Source: Cyrtodaria siliqua (Eukaryota; Mollusca; Bivalvia; Adapedonta; Hiatellidae). From it: a stretch of DNA of 64,000 nt. The DNA lies in contig JAWPHD010001417.1 of NCBI GenBank assembly GCA_037043455.1, positions 1 through 64,000 of the forward strand, read 5' to 3'. This document shows positions 10,378 through 20,589 of the stretch, in pieces (within the stretch, counting starts at the first letter, position 1; the number at the start of each line of letters is the position of its first letter). The notes below the pieces were generated by a model, which searched no databases, was not told the origin of the DNA, and saw only the letters and a list, made by a program, of their open reading frames with translations. The position numbers and the translations under genes were made by a program.

Positions 10378-11202
10378 CTAACAGGACACCGTATCTTTAC
10401 GTCAATAATATGTTTAATTGTCACTGAACGGCTTCTCTTGTCATCGATGCTTGATTAAGCTTTCGATGTTGGAAGCTTTTAAATCGCCTGATATGTTCTC
10501 TTTTTTTTGATAAATGTAGAAAGGCAGGCTGTCGTATTACGCTAATGATATGCTATTATTGAGGATTATGATTCTATTATTTAGATAATGGTGTTACTTT
10601 CTACTGGTTAATTGGCATATTGATTTCACGTTACTCGGATATGTTTTACTGTTGATACAAAGTATGCCAATACAAGTAGTGCAGCTGATATTCAGATCGG
10701 AAAGAGCCAATCGTTGCTGGAATTGTTATGCATGAGTTTTACCAATCTATATAAGAAATAAAACTTTGTGGAGTCCAAGGATATTGTTACAAATGAACAC
10801 AGATGCGCAAACACAATTAATCGATTGAAACAGTTATTCGTCAATCAAAACTCGAGGCTGTTAACGCGCATTTCCGTACCCCAATTACGATCTTAATTGA
10901 TCTACGTTGTTTTTTGCAAATTGTGTGAACTTTACCAATAAAACATGGATTAATCAAGCCGCATCACTCAATGAAAATTTGACAAGGGAGGATGCAAATT
11001 ATTGTTCAGAACTATGGATTCGTATAAAGATTGTGAGACGAAAACATACGGAAATATTGAAATATTTGATAGTTTTGAAAATGTATCAGGTAAGACGATT
11101 GGTGACTTCTATATTTAAAACAATGTTTCTACTAAATTTCAACTAATAACGCGTATTATTTCGTTATATTGAATAAGTATTTTTGTTTACTTTGAATTAT
11201 CC
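10378..11202. other. No recognised feature
   Basis: AT-rich sequence. The 79-codon frame at 10907 shows no domain. Confidence 0.45.
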
Positions 11203-11425
11203 CGACTACACATCAGAAGTGTTATTACTTACTGGTCCTTTGGGATCATCAAGCCCAGTCTTTGTGGCTTTAACTTAGAATATCGCTTAAGCCGGTGCAA
11301 GGATGCGTGAGAGATGTTACACTTAACATTACCGCTCATGAACAGACTGAAAAAAATAATGTCTGCTACTTTTATCTTTTGTTTGTTTTTGTTGCATCAA
11401 AGGGATCCACTTTTCAGTATTTATT
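11203..11425 (+). repeat. Rep-B copy 1
   Basis: Shares in order with the other copies: actggtcctttgggatcatc, aagcc, ggtgc.agga.gcgtgaga, catgaacagact, and gggatccacttttcagtatt. The stem-forming region is degenerate here (cagactgaaa..tgtctg). Family class unknown. Confidence 0.78.
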
Positions 11426-12279
11426 TCAATCCAAATAAAAAATCATCATCACGTGATCCTGTTTCTTATTCCGCGTACAGAAGTCTAATCAAGGCCCTTC
11501 AATCCGTACAATTTAATTTTTGTTTTGAGCTCAATGCACAATTATTGTTTTTGAATTGTGAGAACAACAAATACGACAACTAGTTTTGTTTATTTGTTGC
11601 TAAATTAAGATTTTCAGGCCAAACATTGTCGTAAAAAATTATTAAACAAACAGTAAAATACGACTTAATTACGTGCACATGCACATTTCAAAAGACACAA
11701 CGGTTTTCCTTTGGATACCAATATATCTTCCATTCCAGATCTCCCCAATCCCTTTAGATTATACTTATTTATTTTATTTTTAAGATACGAAATTATATAA
11801 AAAGTTGTTTGAAGTTACAAATATCATTATTCTTGTCTTCTTCCTAAAAAAACTAGAAATTGACGTAGTGAAACTATCCTACAAACTCCTTTTTTCTTAA
11901 AACGTTAAAGTATCGAAAATACCATCGTTAGAAAGAGAAATAAATTTATGATAGGATTTGACATAAATGAAACATATATTAAAACTCTTCATGATTTTTG
12001 TGTTTAAAGTCAAGCAATATTTTGTAAAATTTCCGCACTGTCAGTAGGAACGCCAGCCCTATGGCGTAGGAATATCCCTCAAATACGGTCACGTGATAAA
12101 ATCGATAACAAAATGACATTATCGGCGAAATTGACATTGGTCAGATTTATACTCCTCTTATCAATAAACTGTGATTATGGCAAAACACAATTACGGATCG
12201 TTGTTAAAGTATTAAGATTCACAATCTGCATTGGTCGAACATAATTTTTGTACACTTCATGTAATTCCTATCATTAGTT
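11426..12279. other. No recognised feature
   Basis: AT-rich sequence with no clear repeat or open frame. Confidence 0.4.
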
Positions 12280-13105
12280 AAAGGTATTTTTGAAAGGGGA
12301 GTATTTAGGTTGTTTTAAGGTTAAAATTGCCGACAATGCGCCTTTCAATCAACTTCGATTTATTTCGTCATTTTAGAAGCGAGAATAAAAACTAATACAT
12401 GTACACGTAGATAAATCTTTTGATTGTCCATATGTAAAATTTCAATAAAATCGGATTCAAGTACTTTTTTTTTCAAAAATTAGCTAACATGATCGTCCGA
12501 TTCAAAGACGATAAAATTCATGTACATTTACAGAAGCGACGGATACACAAGAAATGAAATAATTTCATTATGTATATACATATATTTAACATGTAAGTGT
12601 CAATGCATTCCACATTAAATTTCTAATCTATACATGCCTTGGGTTTGTGCCAGAGTGCTCAATTTATTTTTTAACAAACAAAATTTTGTCGGGAAACGAA
12701 ATAAGGATGGTGAAAATATACGCTGCAGTGTTAATTTTCTGAATCAGAAAAAAATGGCGAAAAAATGAAGTTTTAACAGCAAGAATGAATTTGTTTTATG
12801 AATGTGTTCATTGACATATCTACTATTAAAACCAAAATTAAAAAAAAGTCAATCAAAAAAAGTACTTTTTTTTACCCGAAAATTATCACAAAGTACACCG
12901 TAATCGCTAAAATATGAAGAATCGGCGTTCCAAATTAATGTACACACGGGATATAACATCGTAACATTAAGAAATTATTTTAAGAGATAAATTGATTTCA
13001 ACATTGTTCATGATTTAATAAATTATTACAGTAGAAGGTTTACAGTTTTTCTGAAGGACATCATTACGGTAGTATCCCTCCAACCCCGCCTCCTCAACCC
13101 GCTCC
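12280..13105 (+). repeat. Diverged duplication, copy 1
   Basis: The order of blocks is atttcgtcattttagaagcg, cgtccgattcaaagacg, catgcc..gggttt..gccagagtg, acaccgtaatcg, ttacggtagtatccctccaa and ccgtacac. Each recurs in copy 2 (13106-13512), copy 3 (14816-15740) or both, in the same order. No open frame persists, so it is treated as a non-coding duplicated repeat. Confidence 0.72.
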
Positions 13106-13512
13106 ATCCACTCCGTACACATTAAGTTGTTTATAGTTGAGAATGCGCTTTTCTAATCAAATTCTATTTATTTCGTCATTTTAGAAGCGAGAATAAAAAA
13201 AGGCATGTATGCGTAGATGCATCTCTTCTCTGTCGATATGTGTAATTTTTATTCAAATCGGAGGCAAGCACTTTTTTTCCGAAAATTAACGAAGTACACC
13301 GTAATCGTTTAAATAGGCGGAATCTACGTTCCAAATCGATGTTCACACGGGAATTAAAATTGTGGAATTTTGAATTAATTTATAAGAGATAAATCAATTT
13401 CAGCATTGTTCAGTATTTGTTATATTACTGAAGTAGCATGTTCACAGTATTTCTGAGCGCAACATTAAGGTAGTATCCCTTCAACCCGCCGGCTTCCCCA
13501 ACCCGTACACAC
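13106..13512 (+). repeat. Diverged duplication, copy 2
   Basis: Aligns with copy 1 over atttcgtcattttagaagcg, acaccgtaatcg, gttcacacggg and taaggtagtatccct, lacking the middle block. Its start (ccgtacacattaagttg) is the paralogous empty site for the element inserted at 13518. Confidence 0.72.
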
Positions 13513-13517
13513 AATAA

Positions 13518-14810
13518 CACGGTGGGGAATCAAAGGCACCATAACGCTATTGTTATGCGTTAAAATTGTCACCGTGCATTTTCCGTTACGGTGCCCAGCG
13601 CAGAAATTGTCGTCAAAAGGTGAGTGTGAAATTGAGTGTTTTTTTTATCAAGACGTCTTATGTCCAATTCCCCAAAATCGGGGAATGTCATTCCGGACAA
13701 ATATGTCCAACCTTTATTTTGAAAGCAAAATAATTGAAAAAATGCCAAAATCTAATCGTGTAGAGCGTTTGGACTTTGCAAGAGTTCATTGTTGATTTGT
13801 CAAAATCAGAATTGTGTGACCATTCTTCAACGATATGCAGGTCTACGCTAATATTTGACCTTCATACAACTGTGTAATGGACAGACGGATGTTCTGGTAC
13901 AAAAAAATGAATATTATATGCCATATAAAATGCTATTAACCCATTTTTTGAAACGTCGTGGTGCCCAGGTCGAGACTATGGTGCCCAGGTCGCGACATGG
14001 TGCCCAGTGCAAGTAACTTTAAAAGAAAAAAAAACGGTCACATTTATCAAGTACTGGTTTGGCTGTCCAGTTCGCCTTATAGTTATGTCCTATAGAGACT
14101 ATTTGGTGGATAATTAATAGGAACATGAACAGAGTTCGAAACAAAAAGCGGGGATTGTGGAGGGATGGACTAATTGGATAATTTAGTAGTTTGAAGTTGA
14201 ATTACGTTTCCCCACAAACACATTTTAACACAGGTCAAGTCAATTCAAATATTTATTTAGTGGATACCTGTGTATATTTTATTAAATGTGACCGTTTTTT
14301 TCTTTTAAAAATACTTGCACTGGGCACCATGTCGCGACTTGGGCACCATAATCTCGACCTGGGCACCACGACGTTTAAAAAAAATGGGTTTATAGCATTT
14401 TATATGGCATATAATATCCAGTTTTATATACCAGAGCATCCGTCTGTCCATTACACAGTTGTATGAAGGTCAAATATTAGCGTAGACCTGCAGATCGTTG
14501 AAGAATGGTCACAAAATTCTGATTTTGACAAATCAACAATGAACTCTTGCAAAGTCCAAACGCTCTACAAGATTAGATTTTGGCATTTTTTCAATTATTT
14601 TCTTTCAAAATAAAGGTTGGACATATTTGTCCGGAATGACATTCCCCGATTTTGGGGAATTGGACATAAAACGTCTTGATAAAAAAAAAAAATCAAAATC
14701 ACACTCACCTTTTGACGACAATTTCTGCGCTGGGCACCGTAACGGAAAATGCACGGTGACAATTTTAACGCATAACAATAGCGTTATGGTGCCTTTGATT
14801 CCCCACCGTG
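13518..14810. mobile_element. Palindromic non-autonomous transposon, Transib-like ends
   Basis: A 1,293-bp element. Left arm 13518-14046 and right arm 14283-14810 are near-perfect reverse complements over about 529 bp, around a 236-bp loop. The termini read CACGGTGGGGAATC and its complement. The flanks are the direct repeat AATAA (13513-13517 and 14811-14815). A paralogous uninserted site near 13118-13130 supports these borders. CAC-starting ends of the CACWRTG type with 5-bp duplications are known for Transib elements, relatives of the RAG1 recombinase. The motif ggtgcccag recurs four times per arm and could be transposase-binding sequence. There is no transposase; the 60-90 codon frames in the arms are mirror images. 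The Transib assignment is inference; an unclassified foldback remains possible. Confidence 0.85.
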
Positions 14811-14815
14811 AATAA

Positions 14816-15740
14816 GTTGTGTATTGCTGAGAATTTGCTTTTTATTCAAATCGATATCATTTCGTCATTTTAGTTGCGAGAATAAAACAAAAGCGTGTGA
14901 TAAATCCCCTCTGTCTATATGTAAAAGTTCAATAATATCGGAGAGAGGTATTTTTCCCACGGAAATTAACTAGCAGGACCGTCCGACTCAAAGACGGCCC
15001 AAAAGGACGTTGACGTTTGATGTTTGTCTGCAATCTTGTCTTGTCGTGCCCTCAAAAGTTTATTCTCCTGTTGCTCTAGCTTCTGCCAATTCATTGAGTA
15101 CATTCTTTGTGGCTTTCTATGCTATTGTGTTTTTTGTATTCATATATACACGAGCATCTTAAAGTTTGTGTTTTACTTATATTGCCTATTAATGCTGCCT
15201 TGTTGGTTAGAGAATAGTTCATGGCGGGGATTTCTTTATTTACACTGTCCCGTTTTATTGGGTTGACAGTCGGGTAAGTGGGAGGTTTGGTGCACCCTAG
15301 AAACTGGTTTAAACCCACATCGGCCTTTTTTTCCACTGACCGTTCCAAGACGGTAGCCCTATTGTCAACCCTTGTGTGTTTGTGATGTATTTTTTGGCCT
15401 TTTATTCATCTTTAAGTGTCTTCCTTGTTTCTGTGTTTGTTTTTGGTTGACTGTCGTCCTTGAATGCTGCTTTTCCTGTTCGATTGTTTTATCTGTATTC
15501 ATTTACATTTAGAAACACGAGCGGGTACTCATACAATTAAATAATTTCGTTATGTAAACAAATACATTTAAAATGTATATATCCATGTATACCAGACTAA
15601 ATTTTTTATCTATCCATGCTTTGGATTGATGTCAGAGTGCGCAATTTATTTTAACGAACACATTTGCAACGGTATATCGGGAAATGAAATCATGATGGCG
15701 AACATATACGTTGCAGAGTTAATTTTTGGAATCAGAAAAA
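14816..15740 (+). repeat. Diverged duplication, copy 3 (split by Rep-A)
   Basis: The left part (14816-15001) and right part (about 15496-15740) align with copy 1 at 12316-12530 and 12531-12770. Shared blocks are tttcgtcatttta, cgtccgactcaaagacgg, catgctttggattgatgtca and gttgcagagttaattttt. The gap is filled by a minus-strand Rep-A. Confidence 0.72.
15002..15495 (-). repeat. Rep-A, near full-length copy
   Basis: Read on the minus strand it starts atcgaacaggaaaagcagca, passes through gggttgacaatagggctacc, accg...tcttggaacggtcag, gggtttaaaccagtttc and ggtgcaccaaacctc, and ends with a 3' half (ccttgttggttagagaat complement) to about 15002. At about 490 bp this and 62990-63425 define the full unit. 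Copy 1 of the surrounding duplication supplies the empty site. Confidence 0.78.
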
Positions 15741-16390
15741 GGAGTGATAAACTAATATAAGTTTATAGGCATGCATACTTATATTCTTTTAATTAACTGT
15801 TCATTTAAAACTGAGGGGGCGACTCGAGTTTTAAAGAAAGCAAGATTGGTGTGTATCCCTTTAACCATGTAAATATAGAACTGACGAGTAACATGCTATT
15901 GTCAGTAACAAACATTATATAGTGTATTATTTGAAACACTGTAAGCGTGAATCCAAAAAGTGCGAGTCTGTTATCTTTATGTAAATATTATATAGGACAT
16001 AATAAAAAAAAAACAGTTTTTTAAACCTAAATATTTTACACTTTTCTTTTTGTTTGCTGATTTGGTTCCTATATGTATATTGCTTGTGACATTTAATAGT
16101 TGAAACACATTAAACAAAATCATACGGGTCAGTATCGGTGTTGAGAACCATCACAATACAAAATAAAAGAAGGAGGTATTTGTAGAAAAGAAATATATTA
16201 AACATTTTCTTGAAAATATATAACGACGATAAATATTATATTCGGAGAAATATATTTTCATGAAAAAGATACATGTTTGTTTTCAGCAGTTGAAAACTAC
16301 TATATTCTGCGAATATTGCTTCCGGGAAAATTTGAATAAGTCTGTTTTCATCAAAAACTTTTTAATTTATGATTTAAAACAAAAACGGAT
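15741..16390. other. Mostly unrecognised; one Rep-D-like end
   Basis: Positions 15830-15873 (caagattggtgtgtatccct then ttaa) look like one terminus of a Rep-D-type element, with no matching partner found nearby. The remainder is AT-rich and featureless. Confidence 0.45.
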
Positions 16391-16395
16391 GATCG

Positions 16396-16509
16396 GAATA
16401 TATTTCTTGCACAATGTTGAACCTGTAATTTAACAACACGTGGTTTGGTTCAGTAGGCGACAATATCGGTGAACAAAACCACTTGATTCAACATTGTGCA
16501 AGAAATATA
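16396..16509. mobile_element. Short foldback MITE
   Basis: The arms tatttcttgcacaatgttga and its complement (16487-16507) are exact over at least 22 bases, with a weaker inner pair (gtggtttggttc / gaacaaaaccac). Flanking TA on both sides is compatible with a TA target but is uninformative because the sequence is AT-rich. Confidence 0.72.
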
Positions 16510-16609
16510 CTATATATATTATACCATTAATATTATAACGTGTGTTGTAATATTTATAAACCAGATGTCTAACCTTGTGAAGAAATGTTTGGTAATCGAT
16601 AGGTTACGT

Positions 16610-17225
16610 TTTTGTCAGCAGGGAACTTGACCTTGGACCTAAAAATCAAAAGGATCATCCTATTTCCACAGACAGTCCACCATTGAAGTTTCGTGAAATT
16701 GGTTTTAGATGAACAGGAAAAACTGTGTCGACAAGCATTTTCTTTTTCCGGTCATGGTAACTTTGAACTTTCAACTACTGACCTGACTTTTAAATAAATA
16801 GGGTTTATCATCTCACCAAAAACAGTCAACGTATGACGTTTTATGAAATTAGTTTAAGAGAAAGTAAAGAAGACTTGAATATATTTGCTCTAGGAAAATA
16901 GGGTTACGGTGCGGACAATGGTTTTCATGAACGGGTCAGTGACCTTGACCTTTGATCTCAAACTAAACAGGGGTCATTCTCCCATCAAATGCAGTCAACC
17001 CTTGCAGTTTTGTAATGCATGTATTTGCTTCAGTAAATAAGGAGTAACATTGTGGCAAAGGTATTTGAAGGAGAGATTTCCTTCCGGAAAAAAGAAGTTA
17101 CAGTGCGGACAATTGCTTTTCATTATCTGGTCAGTGACCTTGACGTTTGACCCACTCAAAATCAAAAGGATCACCCTCTCGCCACAGGCAATCCATCCAT
17201 TAAGTTTCATGAGATTTGCCTAACG
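16610..17225 (+). repeat. Tandem ~190-bp repeat with tgaccttga motifs
   Basis: Units recur at about 16626, 16760, 16940 and 17135. Each has cagtgaccttgacctttga or a decayed form, a tcaaaaggatcatc block, and a cagtcaacc...agttttgtaat block. The two best units are 195 bases apart. The same arrangement is familiar from dispersed repeats of marine invertebrates. No open frame is conserved. Confidence 0.7.
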
Positions 17226-17685
17226 GAAAGTGGACTTACAGTTTACAACATTTTACATTATTTTTATATTTGGAAAGAAGATCAGGGTTACGATAATAAA
17301 ATTTTGCAAAGGTTTTACGAAGTTTATGGTAACGCTAACCCTGATTGAGCAGCTTTTTAGATATACAAAGATTACGAATATTAAAGTCCTCAACTCGAGT
17401 ACAAGCTCTTGAAAAACAAATAAGTTGAGACACATACACTTATCTTCTGATTTGCTTTAATTGCTACAAACATATATGGGTAACAAACTTCCCTGAACAA
17501 ATTCTTCACTATAATTACACTCGAAGTCGGACTGGCAATAAATTCTATTTTGACTTTAATTTGGGCAAAAAAAGGGCAGGCTCTCCGGTAAACCAACAAA
17601 TAAAAAACTCTGGCCTACCAGCCAAATTCATTTCAGGTCATATAATAACTTATGTGCATTTAAAAAAATATAGGTTCATTCACGG

Positions 17686-19266
17686 TAGGGCTGTCATTGA
17701 TGGAAACAATATCGATGAATAATCGATTCTTTTCAGGTGATCGATATATCGATATCTTTTTTTCATGCATAGATTCAAACAGAAAAAATGTACAACGAAA
17801 ATATACACTGTTTTATTTGGGGGTTTCCTCACCATGCTCACGAAAACTTGTATTTAAACCGGAAATAGGTCGCTGCGAAGTATTTTTCGCTAAACATGTC
17901 CGACAGGTATGTAGGCACGGATGGTATCCGTTGTCTTCTAAGTGTTTTTTCTGTTTATAATGAACTCATCTTGAAACGATTATTAATAAACAAAACTTTT
18001 AACCTGAACTGAAACATCGATTGCTTTGCTGACACAAGCAAATACATTTATGTAAAAAAGGGTAATTTATTTTATTTTGACCAATCAATAATTATAAATG
18101 CCTAGTGACAGGTAGAAAAGATCATACTACAATAGATATACTGATACAAATAGGTTTAGCAAGTAAACAACATATAAATTCCGTTTACCAGATTCTAGGA
18201 TATGTGTAGAAGCGATCATGGGCATATAACTTACATAAATATCAGTTATTTTAAGGGAATAAGACTTAAAAGAAATATGGGAAAACAATAGCAACATGTG
18301 GTAATCTACATGTTTTATAGAAATTATAATTGCACTCTTATTTCAATGTAGAGGGAGGTAATTTCACAAATGGTAAACTTTGGTTCCCTATATTGTTATA
18401 ATGGCAAGGAAAGTATCGTTGTTTTACGTCTCACAATTAATTTTCCATAGGGTCCCATTGTAATGTTTTTGTTCGTGGCATAGAGATAAAACAGATTTGC
18501 AACATGTATTTATGCTTAAATTCTTCATTGATCCAATATCTGCAATTTAAAACACATTTAACAAATATTTACCAGATTGAACTTTTTTTAATTTCATGTT
18601 TGCGTGACACCTATCAAAATTTAGACATAAAGGTGATTAGACCCATGATGTGTAAAATGAGGCAGAATTAGCTAGAAATCTTATATCAACATGCATTTTT
18701 CTGTGATCTCTTCCTAAAACGCTGTATATTTAGAACCTGGTAAAGATAAATCAATGTATCCTGTAAAATGTAGAAACTTGTTGTTTTTTTATCTACCTCC
18801 TTCATCTGTAAGGCACGAGTATTCAAGGGAGATGATAGTGGTGTGAGTCCTTTAGCGTTTTTTTATAACTTTATACCCATAACAGTTATTTTGTAATGTT
18901 AATCTTGCTCGTATTTGTATTTTTAAATGTGAAATAGTATGCTTAACTAAATGGGTGATAACTCTGATACTTAAATTGGAATACCAAAAGTAAGTGAAAA
19001 AAAAGATCAACCTAGGTCATGCCGATAATTTAAAATACTTCACAATATAAAATAACATTACATTTATTTAAGCTAGATGTTCATAGGGGCTTGATACATT
19101 TTATTTTTTTCAGTATATATAGATAGGCTTCTACATGTTCAAGGAGAACATGTATATCTGAAATGTTACAACACCCTTTTAAAAGCAGGACATACATGCT
19201 TCATCGTTTTTCCTTCAATATATCGATATGGTCGATACGCTTCACATCCTATCAATGACAGCCCTA
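17686..19266. mobile_element. hAT-like non-autonomous DNA transposon
   Basis: A 1,581-bp element with inverted ends TAGGGCTGTCATTGAT at 17686 and its complement ending at 19266. Subterminal atcgatatatcgatat motifs lie near both ends. It is flanked by attcacgg (17678-17685) and attcaccg (19267-19274), an 8-bp target duplication with one mismatch. hAT elements are known for 8-bp duplications and ends of the form YAGGG.TGTCA. The interior is AT-rich with no transposase. An 87-codon frame at 17697 overlaps the left end and shows no hAT domain. Confidence 0.88.
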
Positions 19267-19296
19267 ATTCACCGTTTCCGCTTAACATATCCATCA

Positions 19297-19345
19297 GGCC
19301 AAATAAAAGTATGTGCATGATTCCAGTTTCCCTCCCCACCCACCC
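19297..19345 (+). repeat. Harbinger-like terminus without visible partner
   Basis: The sequence ggccaaataaaagtatgtgc then atgattccagtttccc resembles the left end of the element at 21328. I found no complementary end within the next kilobase, so this may be a truncated copy. Confidence 0.45.
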
Positions 19346-20535
19346 CCTTCTGGGCACGACCAGTTTTGACCCCGGGGACTTCATTTGAAAAGAAATATAG
19401 TCTAGCGGGCAGTTTAAAAAAACAACTGTCAAAATTTGTGCAGCGGTTCTTGACAAGATGTCTTAAAGTCATATACCATATATGGTAATGGCGGCCATCT
19501 TGGATGTCGCGCAGACCTACTTTTAGCAAATCTAAAAAGCATTCATCTAAGCGATCATCCATGTGAAGGTGTATTTATCACATAGTGACAAAAATAAACG
19601 AGATACACCGTCCTTCGGGGCAGAAGGTCAACTTTCGAGGCCTTGTCTATCTACTTATTAAAGTCAAATCTTAATTACTTAATTAATTACTCTCCGTTTC
19701 CTGTGTAGAGTATCGTAGCGTGATAAAGGGACTGATTTGAATGAGATTGGCATAATTGCCTAACAGATACATGTAATATATACCGGGTAATGGACAATTA
19801 TAAATATAAACTAGAAAATTTGTCCATGGGACACGAATGTCATCGGTTGCTTACAAAATGGAGTAACAAAATGTTCAGTTTAATAATAAAAGTTATATTC
19901 TGCTTATGTAGATGCATGTGAATGTTTTAATATGTGCTTTTATATGTGCTTTTAAAAGCTTAATTACTTGTGCAATGTAACGGGTATCAAACGTTCCTTC
20001 ACTGTCATATAACTGGAATCATGTGTTTTCTCATTGTGTGTTTTCTCATTGTTAATTTTGTAATTTAAATCAAGTTGTTTCTCACCATGTGCAACAAAAC
20101 TGGAATCAAGCGTTTTTCATGGCTTGTCATAATAATGGAATCAAGCAGTTTCCTTTTTTTCCTTTTTGAGTTCCTGTGAGGAAACCCGTTTATTTCCCCG
20201 TCATAGGTGTGTGAGGTTTTGATAATCATCCCCCAGTCACACTGTACAATAGATAATAATAAATCAACATCAAATAACAATAAGGATAATCCAATCAGGT
20301 TTGGTTTCTTTAGAGTATTATATGCCTTCAAACTTAAGATTTAATTACATTTTAAATACATCTATCTTATCATGGCACTCGTTTTACTCATATGCCTGCA
20401 AGTAGGCAACCATAAGCGACCGGCATTGAGACTATATTTCTTCAAAAAAAGGTGAGACATATATCAGTTTCATCGACTAATTTAATATTTGCATGTAAGT
20501 TATAGCTATTTTAGAAATGTTTGTTTTTCCCATGT
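19346..20535. other. Mostly unrecognised; decayed short repeats
   Basis: A stretch near 19985-20150 repeats ctggaatcaagcgtttttca and similar phrases (tcatgtgttttctcattgtg) in decayed form. The ggcggccatcttgga phrase at 19490 is shared with the tandem-structured elements at 20.6 and 31.0 kb. Confidence 0.4.
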
Positions 20536-20589
20536 TTACAAGCCAAACACAGCATTGGACAGTTTTGCTGATGTTTAATTATTTCATTT

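Noticed and set aside
13550..14815. Frames of 62-91 codons in the palindromic element
   Set aside because: Frames in the two arms are antisense images of each other and match no transposase.
17697..17960. Possible hAT transposase fragment
   Set aside because: The 87-codon frame begins inside the terminal repeat and shows no hAT dimerisation motif or zinc finger.
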